64,000 nt of DNA from Harmothoe impar. Its lineage: Eukaryota > Annelida > Polychaeta > Phyllodocida > Polynoidae. The DNA is taken from NCBI GenBank assembly GCA_947462335.1, contig OX381708.1, positions 41,853,377 through 41,917,376 on the forward strand, read 5' to 3'. A model generated the notes under the pieces. It was not told the origin of the DNA, searched no databases, and saw only the letters and a program-made list of their open reading frames with translations. Made by a program: the position numbers and the translations under genes. Below are positions 1 to 13,700 of this stretch, piece after piece (position 1 is the stretch's first letter; every line of letters starts with the position of its first letter).

Positions 1-1090
1 TATACTAATTATGATATCTACAGATCCCATGTTATCTAGCATCTTGAAATTTAAGCATATGTTAAAAAGACTTTTCATCAGGATATGTCCCATAGGGATC
101 CTAGGGGGGGGGGGTCTGAGTGCATTCATCAGTTGGTTTGGTGAGAGCATCATTTCTCACTTTTATGGGGACAACAAGGATCTATCAAAAGAGTCAAATA
201 GTGGACTAAGGTATTTAACTTCTGTCGCCTTAAGTAGACACTGATGAATCCATTTAAAGAACATAAAACATAATCTAGTCACAAAATGTTGGTTTTATGA
301 TATGATATTGAATCACTTTTGGGTAAATTCCAGCTATAGGGATATCCCCGTGCCACCGACTATTCAAAAGTGTTTATCAGTGAGCCCATCTTGTAATCTG
401 ACCGTTTACGAATGAAATAAGGCCTGTTGTCAAACCCTTTTTCACCTAGACACAAATACATATTAAAAAATACATTTTGGTGTCTCACCTCATGAAATTA
501 GTAGTTTGGGTGGCAGCATTGTACAAATTATAGTCGTGTTTCAATAGTTGTCAGTTACCACTTGGAGAAATGGTTTGGGGCGGAATGAAACTATCGCATA
601 AGTAATAGTTCTAACCCCGCCCCCAAGAAAATGCTAAATCGTTGAAACATATAGAAAGTAAAGTTAAGAACATAGACTTCCCTGTACTCTCTGTCAGATT
701 GCCAGATTCTCTTCTGTCTTTCCACTATAGGAGATAGTTGTCTATGTCTCGTCTTTTTGTACATCTCTGCCTATCGCTGTCTCTACCACTGTCTCTAAAA
801 TACTTATGCTCCTCGTTTAATTCCACATGCCTCGTGAAGAAACTTCAGTTTGGACACAATTATCCTCGTGGACCTGCGTCGATGTCTGTCTGTCTGTTTC
901 TCTCTTATTGCTTCTCTATAATATCCCCCCACCCCGTCCCATGTCTGAGCAGGCATCTGCACTGATCAGACACTGTTATGTATCTCTCCTATTTGTCAAT
1001 CACCTTTTTGGCCGCTCTCTTTGATGGGGTTATCTTAGATTTTAAGCTTTTCTTTTCTAACGTCCCTCACTTCACTCCCTCCTGCTGATC

Positions 1091-1300
1091 CCTAACCATT
1101 TAGGTGACACACGGTACATGAATCCGTTATTCCCTTTATCGTCAGGATGTATGAATGTAGCCCTGCCGAGGAAATCGACCATTCTACATGTATGCATCGT
1201 GTATGTAGCGTGGGCTGTGGGCTGATACACTCCCGAACGGTCGGCATGATACTTGCATCATGACGAGAAAGGGTATGGGACATTAAAACACAATGCTGTC
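1091..1300 (+). repeat. Dispersed ~220-bp repeat family with piggyBac-like ends, copy 1
   Basis: It shares blocks with two other places in the window. TTATCGTCAGGATGTATGAA and the following ATGTAGCCCTGCCGAGG resemble the reverse strand of 37727-37947. The block TCCCGAACGGTCGGCATGAT resembles 42504-42523. The ends are decayed (TAACCATTTAGG on the left), so no clean target duplication is left here. Confidence 0.5.
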
Positions 1301-2019
1301 ATCAAATGGCTAGGCACCCTAACGATGCTATCACGGCCCATCTTGTATGTCAATCACTTGCTACAGATGTCAAATCAGCCACAGTAGATCATGTTTTTAA
1401 ACCCGCTGCTTCATAGAGAAAAATTAAGTTAAATCGCTAGGTTGGCTATAAAGTGCTACCTTTCTACAGTGGGATGCATTCACATTCCTTCGACACGAAG
1501 GCTATATAAGCATAATTTTGGGGCATATGTCGGCAAGATCAAACAAGTTGTGGCCAATCAACTTGGGTGTACAGGGAGGGAGGGGATAGATATATGTATA
1601 TGAGGACGATTTGGTGGGATAGTGGCGGGAGGGTGGGGGCTTCATATATAAAATGCTACCGTATAACAGCACTTCTATCAGCAATATCTGTTATAGAATG
1701 GCTCCCTGGGGAGTGAGGACTTCACTGCCCCACCATAACCTGGCAATGGGATGGGGGTTGGGGGGTCATGGTTTTAAAGTCTACTTCTCGACTGTTGGCA
1801 AAGCCTACAGACCATGACTTGCGTAAGTTGTTTATGGTTGATGGTGTATTTACTTTCCTACAGCTAGGAGATATCCATATATCTATATATTGTAGGTTTT
1901 TTAATCTAAAGAATATAATACATTTGTGTGCATATATGATCCCAATTGTAGTAAGTCACATCATTGCCAATAAAGTGTGAAAACAGGCGTCTCTAAAAGG
2001 ACTTTAAACACCTGTCATC

Positions 2020-2202
2020 ATGATGTCCTTGCCAGGAGGACATGGGCAGCCTATACCCCACCATTCCCGTCAACTGCCCCCTCCCCTTGGCGGAAATCTT
2101 CAAAGTTCACCTGAACAAAAGCCCGTAGTCGTGGGGGGTGGCTGTAGCGGTGAGGTGGCGTCGTCTCGCTCTCCAAGCAGATACCAGGTTCGTCCGTCAT
2201 GA
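2020..2202 (+). other. Coding-like open stretch, unrecognised
   Basis: Sixty codons from two adjacent ATGs to TGA read MMSLPGGHGQPIPHHSRQL and then Pro/Gly/Ser-rich residues. GC content is higher than in the surroundings, and the tail (SRSPSRYQ) precedes a possible donor CAG|GTTCGT. It looks more like protein than the neighbouring AT-rich DNA, but I recognise no family and there is no convincing acceptor. Its donor phase does not fit PRDM1 exon A. It could be a terminal exon of an unknown gene or chance. Confidence 0.12.
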
Positions 2203-2208
2203 CCACCG

Positions 2209-2275
2209 TCACCGTCATGTGACCACAGTCAAGTCATGTCAGCCAGGATGTGACCACAGTCACGTCATGACGTGA
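2209..2275 (+). repeat. Short tandem TGACCACAGTCA-type repeats
   Basis: Three imperfect copies of a roughly 20-25-base unit (GTGACCACAGTCACGTCATG and variants) lie directly after the 2020-2202 open stretch. Each carries ACCACA, a RUNX-type core, and the last copy includes a CRE-like GTCATGACGTGA. Origin and function are not determined. Confidence 0.5.
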
Positions 2276-3522
2276 TATGGCAACGTTTTTGTTTGTTTTT
2301 AAATGTTCATGTTAAGGCCCAACGCTCTGGTCTTATTTCATTCTTTATTTTATTTTTTAAAGCAAGATTATAACCTCAGAACTGTCAATAATGTTGTAAC
2401 AGAAGTTGATATCTTAACGAATGCATTGACTGGAAGTTCACAAAGCAAAAGTGTAGGAGATGGCCTCGACCCAGGAGCTTTATGTCTTGGCTCACATATC
2501 TCATATGCAACTGTGAACTTTCCGAACTTTCCTAATGGATGATTTTGAATTGTGCCGATTCAGCTCATGTTTCTGTAAGGCCAGACAACTGCGCATAATC
2601 CTTGCATCTAGAAGACTATTCAATAGGCCTATCAGGACCAAAGTACAGTTGTAAGTCAACAGACAAAGTGAAGCTGGACTAGGTCTAGTTTCAAAACAAT
2701 ACAGGTATTGTGAAAAACAAATATCAATTTGCTAAAGGCAATGTCAGATATAGATATAGCTATCTTGCTATATAATCTGCACTAAAGCACATTATGTCTA
2801 ATAATATTACCAATAGTTCCTATTATACTATTATGCTTTTCATATCTCAAAATAAAAAACAGCAATCGAGTGATTCTTGTACATGTGTTTCAGAAACAGA
2901 AGTAGAATATCGATTTTTCTATATAATGTGGATTTAGTTTTTATCACTTGTATTTCATCATCACTGGTTCTATGTAATGTATACACATGTATCACAAATG
3001 ATTTCATAATCCAATTTCTATACTAAATTGTATTGAAAAAATGAGGAGGATTACATATATACACAGCTAGTTGTCTACCGATTTTCTCCCACCCACCAAG
3101 ATATTCTTTGGGTGGTCTAGCAGAGAGATATTCACATATAGAGGTACCTATACACGTATGTTAATACCAGGTTATGTATACCCCATACAATGGGTTTGTG
3201 GAGACCACATTTAGTGGGAGAATTGCTTTTAAACCGTTTCTACTCCTCCCTCTCACATCCCACCAATCCATCCATCATATACCCTAACATCCCTGCCAAA
3301 GCTGACTGGCATGCAGATATACCATAGCCTGGCAAATATCCGCCTTCCCTTCACAATACAACATGTGTATAAAATAGATGCTGAGGGATATACAGGCATA
3401 TCATAGTACCATAGAAACATAATGGAATGACTATATAACAAATGCCTCAGGTGGTACCTTCAATCCTATAGACTGCGGTTGTGATTCGGGCGATTGCCGA
3501 TGAAAACCAGTGCTGTGCTATA

Positions 3523-3539
3523 GGGGACAAGATGGCGGC
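3523..3539 (+). promoter_or_regulatory. GGGGACAAGATGGCGGC motif, reference copy
   Basis: It contains AAGATGGCGGC, the metazoan YY1 consensus, behind GGGGAC. Copies or variants recur at 10915, 10944, 13575, 16663, 16686, 36476, 40759 and, on the - strand, 60319-60334. Confidence 0.45.
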
Positions 3540-3766
3540 TTATGTAGGATGCCCAGTTACACTAAACCCACCTGCTCTCCTTACCTCTCCATCTTGGGAG
3601 GACCTGGCACATTCTCCCCTGGATTGAGCAGCAAAGTGGGGAATAAAGGACAGGTAAGAGGGGTCGGAGCACCTTGATCAACCTCTAAAGGACCCCCTCT
3701 CACAGAGGTATCAAGGTAGGTGCTTGGATCCCCCTCCAGGCGCCATGGGTGACTGCTGTCACAATA

Positions 3767-3784
3767 GTGACACTATAGTGTCAC
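3767..3784. repeat. Perfect 18-bp palindrome GTGACACTATAGTGTCAC
   Basis: It is perfectly self-complementary and embedded in further TGTCACAAT copies (3758-3797), giving several GTGTCAC/ACAATGG boxes in 40 bases. Confidence 0.8.
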
Positions 3785-4902
3785 AATGGTGTCACAATGG
3801 GGACTGTCAGTCACTTTCGCCCTCTGACTGCCCTCTGGCTGCAATGTTGTAAGTAGAGGGACATCTCCACAGGGAGTTGACAGTAGTCCTTGACAGTGAC
3901 AGTGATAGACTAGCAGCCCCACCTCCTCCCCCATTTCCCAGGCCCCTTCAAACTCAACATACCCTCCTCATTCTATGTCTATACGAGAGGACCTTATATA
4001 AACACCATATACCAGCAAAGGTACACGCCAATATTTTCCCACAGCTGCCACACTATCCCGTCTATAAATCCCCTCCAGCAATGGTCATTTTGTTAACTAT
4101 TGGTGACGTTGACATAATAAAGTGGTTTGATGATCGTGTAAGGGCTGCTGTTTGGTGGATCCTTGTGACCTCGGGGTAAAGATGGCCTTCCTTACACCCC
4201 ATCACCTTCCAGTATGCATAATTATTGATAACACGCAGTGTGTAATTCAATTAGAACATTGTTAGTGTGAAAGAATGTCATACTATATTTGTGAATCTGA
4301 AATTTAAGAGGAGGCAATTATCATATCACATAGACAGCATGAGAGACAGACAGGTAGGCAGAAGACAGACTGATCGACAGAGACTATAACATAACCCAGA
4401 GAAGAATGGCCTGGCCGTTTCTACAACTAAGGCAGATCTAAATGGGCAGAAGAATAGTTTCATTTGATCCAACAGCAAAATACCTGCTCATTTCCTACCC
4501 CCTCCTCCCTCCTCAAATTCGTCTACATATATGTGGCGTATGGTGGTACTCATCATGATTGATTACCCCCTCTCACAGTGTCATCCAAGTAACAACCTGT
4601 CAGGCTACAAGCATGGACAAACCCTGAAATTATTGTTCATTGATTATAGAGTTTCCTCCCGCCCCTTGTCTCCCCTGTACCCTGGCTCATTGTGAGCTAT
4701 ATCTACAACGTTAGCAGCTATAACTTGTCACATCAGACTCCATCCATTGGGTCCCTAACGGCCCCCCTCAACCCGCTCTATACTTCTTATGTTACACTCT
4801 ATAAAAAGTTAGATAAATCACCTGGAAGCCTCCAGCGTTATTTTTGCTATTTCATGTGACTTTTTCGAGTTTCATTTATTTTTAATTGAGGGCGAAGGAG
4901 AT

Positions 4903-5176
4903 CTTCAACGTGCATGCACTGAAAAAATAAACTCGTCCCCAGACTCGTCTAAGTGACTGTCATAAAATAAACGAGTCAAAAGTTGTCTAACATATCAGGT
5001 TACCATCCCACAAATAGAATCTGGAGCTGGCACATACCAAGTGGGTCTTCTATCTCCAGCTAGAAGACCTGCTTCCTTGTCACTTAGACAAGTTTTTGAC
5101 TCGTTTATTTTATGACCGTCACTTTGAAGAGTCTGGAGACAAGTTTATTTTTTGAGTGTGCACATCAAGGTTGAAA
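4903..5176. mobile_element. MITE with ~85-bp terminal inverted repeats
   Basis: The left arm (4903-4990) and right arm (about 5080-5176) are inverted copies. Shared blocks include AAAAAATAAACTCGTCCCCA (left; in the right arm the corresponding base string is AAAAAATAAACTTGTCTCCA on the opposite strand) and GTCATAAAATAAACGAGTCA. There are no open frames. A relative lies at 27462-27642. Confidence 0.75.
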
Positions 5177-8100
5177 CTATATCCATAAGGTCATTCTCGT
5201 TGCTGTAATTGATTTGAGGGATATGTTAAACACTTGAGATCGGTGTTCACAACTACATTCTTTAACACTCGTCTGTATACCAAAATCTGTCTGGGTCATC
5301 ACCCCCCTCTTTCTGTCTGTCTCTCTGTCTATCTCTGTGCCTGTCTCTCTGTCTTTGCCTGTGATCAGTTTGCAGTGGTGCGCCCCAGCGTACCTATTGC
5401 GCCACGACAGCAATTTCTTAACAGTTTTGATCATCCCCATCGCCTTTAAAATGTGACTAAAACAACTACTATTTCCACCTATACTCACTCACCCCTCCAC
5501 CTCCAGTCCACCTCAGTCATACAATACCAATTTTACCTTACCAATTGAACTACCAATGCATGTATTCCAATGAATATAATTATGACTGCATGAATAAATC
5601 CCGGAGTTAACAGAACACAACCCCGATAACCAACGTAATTATCTGTAATCAATGGAATAATTGATGAGAACTTTCGTTTGAAAATCAAGAAGTGGGTGAC
5701 GCTACAGTGTCCATAGATCATATATGTATCTGTGTGAAATGTGATCAGAAATCAGAACTCAATAGGGTGTGACCCTCCCATCCATAACGGGACACTACTG
5801 CAGTGGTTAGGGGGTGGTTGTAGGTCTTGTATCAGGGTGTGGTAGTGTAGGGGTTAGGGGGTTAGGATGGGTACATCTGAGGAGGGGAGGGTGAGGGGTG
5901 GGTATACCACACAGCAGGGGCTTCTATAGAATGATTAAGAACAAGCAGGAGCTATAGTATACAAATCGTCCTACCCCCTCCTCATCCCCACCCTGGCGTG
6001 TGCGCGCCTTTGAAACCTGGGAAAAGAGCCCTTTGTCACAAAACAAAGACCATGCTGGTCCCATCTCGCAATTGCTCCTCTTTGGAATTGGAGATTGAAC
6101 ACAAAGCAGAGGATGGATGGGTGTGGTGGCGTGAGTGTATGGGTATGTACAATGGAGGAGACGCGCGGCGCGTGGGCATCAGGTAACCCCCCCCCCCCAC
6201 CCGAACTATATACCACAACCCACCTCCCATTCCACAACCCAGCTCGTCACACCCAGGTTACCTTTTTGTCCCCCTATACCCTCACAACCCATGCCCTGTT
6301 CTTCACACCTCACCCTACCATTATGTGCCTGTTTGGCCAAGGAGTCCGTGGATGAATGAATGGACAAATTTAAGATCTAATTGTGTTCCATTTGTACATT
6401 GTGTATTAAAATTTACAACATGGCACGGATGGATATATGATGCCCAAGCTAAAGGTTCGACATTTACACTATAGCACCCACTATAAACATGTTGGCGAAG
6501 AGTTGATAATAATATCACTGGATTGGAATATTTTACCTGACGGATTACGACTTTCGCATTTGTAACCATGGGTCAGCATTGGATCTGAGAATTCTAAATC
6601 TATATTATAATTTTCTACTTTCTGACTATATGATGAAAGTTAGTATTTGAAGCTCTCCATTACATCTTTAGAAGACTGGTTGCGGTTTCGATTGTCATAT
6701 TTGAATTGCTACTTAGTTCTTCCTATTTATCCATGGTATTATATTCTAACTTGTTCCACGAATGCAGTACAAGACTAACACCATAGTAACAGCGTCAGCA
6801 ATATTGGACATTGACTTGAATAAGTCGTTACTCGCAACGGTACCAAGCGGGACACGATCCAAAACAAATTATATATTTTTCAAATTGGTCTAACTTTACT
6901 AATTGGTAGGATTAATAAATGGAGATGCACAACATGGGTGTAATTTCTAATACACTGTAATCAATATTTATAAAGCAGTAGCACTCTACGTCTGTAGCAG
7001 AAAGGGGGTAGTGTAGTGTACCTGATAGATCCATACCCTACAGAGGGATTTTAATATAGAAAGGAAAGGAAATATTTACAAAAATAGGTTGACTTAAAAA
7101 AATAGTGGTAGCTCTTGGATACAAAGGTCCTGCTCCCACGGTCAACAACATAATATTAAACTGCGATTTTGACCACATCTATATTTACATAAAATTACCA
7201 TCCCCCAGAGCGGAACACGTCGGTTTCTCCTCCCATGATTAGAAGGCTGGTAATATTACAAGCATGACGACTATTTCTATAGCGAGCTGTCTACAAGATT
7301 ACACACTGCATTTGCTATTGCCTTTCCCAGACACTTGGCTTGTCAACTTGAGGACCAGTCACAAGCTCTGAAATGCCTCAGATTTCCCAAGCAAAACGCT
7401 CAAAATAAAGGCCTGCCCTGACCCACACAAGGGGGGATCCAGGGTTATAAAAGCCCAAAAATATCAGATTTCACCAGAGCAGAGATTTGTAACCCCAAAT
7501 TCACACTGACCTCCCAACCCAAGAGGGCCAACTGGAGTGTGGTGAGGGGTGTACAATGACTAGGGTGTCTCCCAAAGTGCCTTGTAAATTCGTCATGGTG
7601 AGACATATACTTGTAATTATATGATTAATCTCTGTGATCTAGTGGTTGAGGGTTGTAGGATGTAGCTGTGCGTGGGGTGTACAATGTCCTGTGGTGATCT
7701 AAATACATTTTGACCACAGCTTCAATATAGGGACCGGCCAAAAGAAGGTATATAATTATGTATCCAACAGCTCTAGGTACATGTGCTGCCTTATATTGAC
7801 ATAAACTAATATCAATAGTGATATCAGATACAGGGAACCGATAAAGTATGGTCCATATTGGGAAAGTAGTGTGAAAATAACGCATGTATGAGTTCTTACC
7901 ACCAGACAGAATCCTTACCACCAGAAAGGTATTTGGTCAATATATCAGATGTATAGGCCTACGTGTCTTTTATTTCTGTCTTAAAATGTGCCGTTTTTAC
8001 TATTTGATAACCATTGAGCCAGCACATACCCTTATGGCACGCCCACATTCGAATTCTCAAATACCTTTGGATAATCCAGTAATGCTAAACAACCTTTTTA

Positions 8101-10674
8101 TATTCCCCACTCTCTCTATTGCTGTTTCCCTGTCAGTTTCTCTTCTTACACCTCTGTCTGTCCCGGGTTGTCTGTCTGTATCAATAGCAAGCTGTCTCTA
8201 TCTGTCTCTCCTTCACACATACACACACAAACACAGCTCTCTCTCTTTCTCTTCCCCCTGCCCTATCGCTTACCCTCCCCTCATGTCTCTCTTTCTCATT
8301 CTCTCTGGCTCCAGCATTCCCCTTCATCTAATTAGAACTCACAAAGCGTACAAAACGTAAACTGATTCCCATGAAAATCACCTTCCTGCAGTTGATGAAA
8401 CTAAAGGTCAAGGTTGTCAGTTCTAGTCGTTACTCCGATATCAGATTTACACCAAAAACATCGCACCACACACAAGCAGACAGCCGCTTTACAAAGGCTC
8501 TGCAGCAGAAGACGAAGTGGGAAAGACAGGAGGGACACCACAGATTGATTCTCTGCCCATCCTAGATGTAGGACCCCCAGCCCCTTTCCATCTCAGAAAA
8601 AGTGTAAGAAGGTATATCATTGATAAGAAACTAAAAACAAAGCAACGGAAAAGGGAACAACAGTGTGGAAAGCCATGTATTGACTTGAGGAGTAGTCTCT
8701 TGTGAGGGTGAAGGTTGTGTTGAGAGTCTGGAAGTGTCTGGGTAGGCAGGTAGGTATGGAGGTTTTTTCTGCAACTCGGTGTATCTCAGTCAGGTCTTGT
8801 TAGTTGTGTGGTCCCTAACTGACTGACTAAGGCTCTTCCCTTCTGTGAAAAAAGAGTTCTACACACAAACGATTCTGCATTAATAGACCTATACACATTT
8901 TATGGTATACCTTTTTGTAATTGCAAGACAAGTATAAAATCGAAGAGGCAGAAGTCTGCATATTTTTCTAAATATGCCAAGGCCACCAGTGGCTTTAAAT
9001 GTAATATGATAGTGGGCATATAGCACCCCTGTGCCGTTATTGGATCCAGCTATCCGCCGACCCCCTCACGACCTTACCACCACTCCTGGCCCCACTCCCA
9101 CCCCATCAAGTATCATCATATATAAGAAAAGGCTGCCACGTGCCATCTGACTATAGGCCCATTGTGTGGGATCTAACCAGTCTAGGGACCTGTCTGTTAG
9201 GCTTGTGTCCCATACCGAAATGCTGACAGCCATATCAAGTGTGTGGACACCCTCTTATACTCATGCCTATTGGGAATCTGTCACTTTATTGGTCCACTTG
9301 TAAGTGGGCCAAACCAAGGAATTAGAATCCCTAGCCAAACTGGCGAGGGAGATACAATATCTCTATGTATATTATGTTGGAGCATTCCCCTTTTGATATC
9401 ATTTGCATATGAATTGTAAATTAGACAACTTATTTTAGAAACGCAAATGCAAGTAATTCTATACACCGATAAAGATAGCCATGGCTATAGTCATTATTGA
9501 AGTAGATCTGGTGATAATGTCATTCAAATATATAAAAGAAATCGAGTTTGAGATAGGGAGGTAGACTGATATCAACTTGCTTAATACAAACCGACATTGT
9601 CGGTATACATTTGATATAAATGAAACCCATCCCCTTGCAGAGGAAATCAATAGACAGAAATCGGGGGGAAATTGCCCAAGTTGGGCTGGGGGTAAATGCG
9701 AAAATCATCAATTAGATCGAGGATCGTCTTTTGAGGGCTGGCCCATGTACTAAAAGGCGTCGACCATGGAAGATGGTATCTGACAAAATAGCATACTAAC
9801 TACAGGGTTCCTACCTGCATGTCTAAAGAACCCAGTGTGTGGTTTGTATCAAGAATCTAGTTTAAAATGACTGATGGTGAAGCCTGAATGGCGGGATAAG
9901 CAAACATATTCATCACATCACCAGTTAATATAGTTGAGTTATGTGGGGTTTCATCCTTAATGTTCACTTGTCAATGCATGGAGGATAGTATCTAACCTGG
10001 ATCTTCAGGTCTCACCTCACTATGTCTATATATGAAGGTGATTCTCTGTGTTTAAGTTCCCTATATATGTCATCTTCAGCTTTCATTCTAAAAAGCCTCC
10101 CTTAAAGATGTCGAGGATCGGGCCTTGATCATAGCCTGACTTCTTCTCAACCCTCTAGTAGCACATTGTCACAATTAACAATAATGAAGAGTCTGACAGT
10201 AAAATGCAGAGAACAGAAAATTCAGGGGAATAAAACACTTATTAAAGCAGGAGAAGGAAAATCCCTGCCATCACGAGATATTTTCTTTTTATTTAGTAAA
10301 CCGCTCCATAATAAAGCAATAAACTACTCATGCAATATCAGATAGTGAAGATGGCCTTAGCCAACAGTGCACACAAGGCCAAGGTGGCAAATCCAACACC
10401 TCCCCTGTCCTAACACAGTAGTCATCCACCACTGTGCAACATGGCGTTACATACCAACTACTTAACAATCAATAACTTCTGCTATTAGGCTCTGCCCCGG
10501 CTCAACTTGACACTGCCTCTTACCACTTGCAACTCTTTGAAGTTGTATAATGTCCACTTTTATATTGCATGATGTACCCTGGGCTTCTCCCCTCTGTGGT
10601 AAGATAAGGAACTAGAGGGAAAACAAGTATTTATATCATTGTTACTTCTATGCCTGCCTATAGTGAGCCGATAC

Positions 10675-10704
10675 TATCGGTTCACTATATATAGTGAACC
10701 GATA
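10675..10704. repeat. Perfect 30-bp palindrome with a third arm
   Basis: The half-arm TATCGGTTCACTATA is followed by its exact complement with no loop. A further copy of the same arm, TATAGTGAGCCGATA (10660-10674), sits immediately upstream, so two alternative hairpins are possible. Confidence 0.85.
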
Positions 10705-13700
10705 TAGGTGTCTATATATTTATATATAATAGTGTAGCAGGTTACCTGAAGCGCCATGCTGCCAGTCATGGTGGCATACTGGCAATACATGTATAGAGCT
10801 AGACTTTGACTGATATAGTGCTATCCTTTTCTGGTCCCCTTAAATGTCATCTCACCACTATCATGCTTGGGGGTCTTTGTTGCTAAAATGTGTAGGTACC
10901 AGCAATGCATAGAGGATGACAAGATGACGGCTCCTACATTTTAGGGGACAAGATGGCTGCATACAGTGTATAAAACAATTAGAGCCTCATACACATAAGA
11001 AAGCTTATCAACATTTTCACAATCCCTTGAATTGCCCGCAAGATTGCAACATAAAGATTCATATCTTTCGAGATTGGGACGGAAGCAGTGCTGATAGGAG
11101 ATACGTTTTATTCATTTGGGGTATATTAAAATGGTTTATGGTGAGATCTGAATGGTAGAGTCAATGTGAAGGCTTATATAGAGTTACATTAGGTATGTGT
11201 GAACGTGCAAGATCCAGCTGCCTATGGTATGCATACAAACTATGTGAAAGGTCCTTGACATTGATAAAGCACATACATATTATGTGCATTTTTTCTATCT
11301 ATATTAAATGTCATTTAATACCTTGCACTACGTGATTAGGAACATGTCTGTAATATATCTGCACATTAATTTATGTTAACTTGTGTTAACTTCTTTGAAA
11401 TTGATCTTTGGAAATTAATTGTCGCTTAAAGTACCATCTAGTGGTATCATTGCAGTAGATCTTCAATAATGTCATTCAAGTATTTCCTTATGTAGGAAAT
11501 GTGCAGCTTTTGATATACATCTAATGCACATATATACTCTATCATATATGATGTATTGATCATATCACATAGGTGCCCACTCCTGTACACTCCTCTGTCC
11601 ATGCTGAGCCACCATTATAATACAAGTTGATGTTTAAAATATTGTACACAGGGTCGCAAGCTTGTGAAAATTGCCTCTTTATAACTTTCTATACATATTT
11701 GAATTAGGGCAATAAGTCATATATAGGCTACATAAAAGCCTAACGCTTATAACATCAACAATTATTAAGGAAAGTTGCCTTATCACATATGCAAATACCA
11801 CCCTGTCAAAAGGACCACAAAGGACGGCTAATTCGCCAATGTGTAGGTTATGATGTTCCAGGGCACATACACCATACAGAACTGTAATACTACATAACCC
11901 CCCACAATTTTTCTCTCGTATTCTACCTTTTCATCACCTACAGTTTTACACGCTGACTTAAATGTAATGGTGATGACCTAACGACAATAATACAATGAAA
12001 GGGATGCGTGTAAAGGGCGGTTATAAAATTGGTTAAAATATTGCTTTCTTCAGGCGCCCTAACAATACGCCCCCCATGCATGTGGTAATAGCGCCGCAGC
12101 TGTGAGACCATTGGGGTGGAGGCAGTGTGGGTGTGTGGGTGGGGGGTACAGGCGGCTATATGGTAGAGGGGCAGGTGTGGTTGCCAGGTAGGGGGTACAG
12201 GGAGGCTGGCGACAGTATCACCTGTGGCTACAGATGAGAGAGGAAAGCTATAGGTGGCATCATTATGAGCCCCGTAGGGTGATGGTGTTATATGATAAAG
12301 GGGATGGTGGGGGTTGGACTTTCTCAGGAATTTAATTATATGCCCTAATGGTTCTGTTGAGGTGAACATAAATACATATTATATGTCCTTCTCTCTGCCT
12401 CTGCATCACCTCAATGTCTTCTTTGCCTCCACCTGTACCCACCCCTCTGAAGCAACTTGACTTGGGGGGGGGGGGGGCTACACTGCCACGGCCGAACTGA
12501 AAAAAAGGTTCAGAAGGGAGCGGGATTTTGAGGGTCAAAAGCATCATGGTGAAAAATCTATACGGGGTCTAGGAGCATGGCCTCCACGGAAAACTTTGAA
12601 AAGCTTGACATGATTTGATGCATTTCAAGGGCAATTTGTGGGTATATCTTTGTATAACCCTATAAGAATTTCTAAAATTCTGGGGACAAAAGGCACTCTA
12701 CCCCGCCTCTCTCTAGGATGGGGGAGGGGGGCATAGTTGTTTCGAAACCGCTGCCTCCCTATCACTATATTTTCTGTCCACCATTCTCCTCTCTCTGCAC
12801 TGTCTCTCTCTATCAGTCCATGTTCATGTCTCTCTGATGTTCAAAGGACGATTGGTCGCCCATCTTATAGATACCAGCAGCTTCGCTGCTGCACATAGGC
12901 TTACCTGGACCCAACAAACCCAACAAAATTGCCTCGGGTGAACTGCATCAGGGGAGCCGTATCTTTTTAATGTGGTGCTAACAAGCGATGGATTTGAAGT
13001 GGTAAAATGACTATCACGTCTTACATCAATAACATGACACGATTTTCTTAGATAACATAGATATGACCACCGACACACTGTCTGAGTTAGGAATAAGTGG
13101 CTGCTAAAACCTAAAGGCCGGCCTAAAGGAGACAATACCTCTCAAGTCATTCCTCCCAATTAATGCCCGTGGTAACCAACCGTTAAGTGCCGTATGGTAG
13201 TCGGCAGGGAAATGGTATGTAGGGGCCGCTAGTGTACATCTTCCCCTATCCACCCCCCTCCCACCCCACCACAGGTACAGGAGTCACATCACTCAGCAGC
13301 AGACGACAGTTAACTACTCAGTGGCAGCCGACTTTTAGTTAGAGATGTGATGGTTGGATGGCTTCATCCACTCAGGGCCCTCCACTACCAGGCCCTACCC
13401 TCCCCTATAGGGATGCAGCAGATCTACTGTGGCCATGTGGTCGCAGGGGCATAGGCGGGGGAAGGGAACTTCTAAGATGTAAAATGTGTTTTAGCTGCTT
13501 TCTACATACCAGTATCTCACTTTGGCTAGTTGAGAAATTGCTGCATATGGGTGGGAAGCTGAAACGATGTCTCGGGGGACAATATGGCGGCCTACCTTTG
13601 TGACCCGTTCCAGCCATATATATATAATACCACCACCTTGTCCCAAGGGGCTCCTTGATGCGGGGGGGGGGGGGGTAGGAGGGGTGAGGAGGGGGCTTGA

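Larger units (their letters stand above)
1..10659. other. Gene-poor DNA
   Basis: Apart from the repeats and the one coding-like stretch listed separately, I see AT-rich noncoding DNA, pyrimidine-rich CTGTCT tracts (about 700-1080, 5300-5350, 8100-8320) and oligo-G/C runs (104-114, 6187-6198). No exon with convincing splice sites was found. Confidence 0.5.

Noticed and set aside
7884..8360. 158-codon open frame rich in Ser/Leu/Pro
   Set aside because: It runs through a pyrimidine-rich CTCTGTCT tract; there is no domain or splice context.
11938..12369. 143-codon - strand open frame rich in Pro/His/Thr
   Set aside because: It arises from GGTGGG-rich low-complexity sequence and shows no recognisable protein feature.
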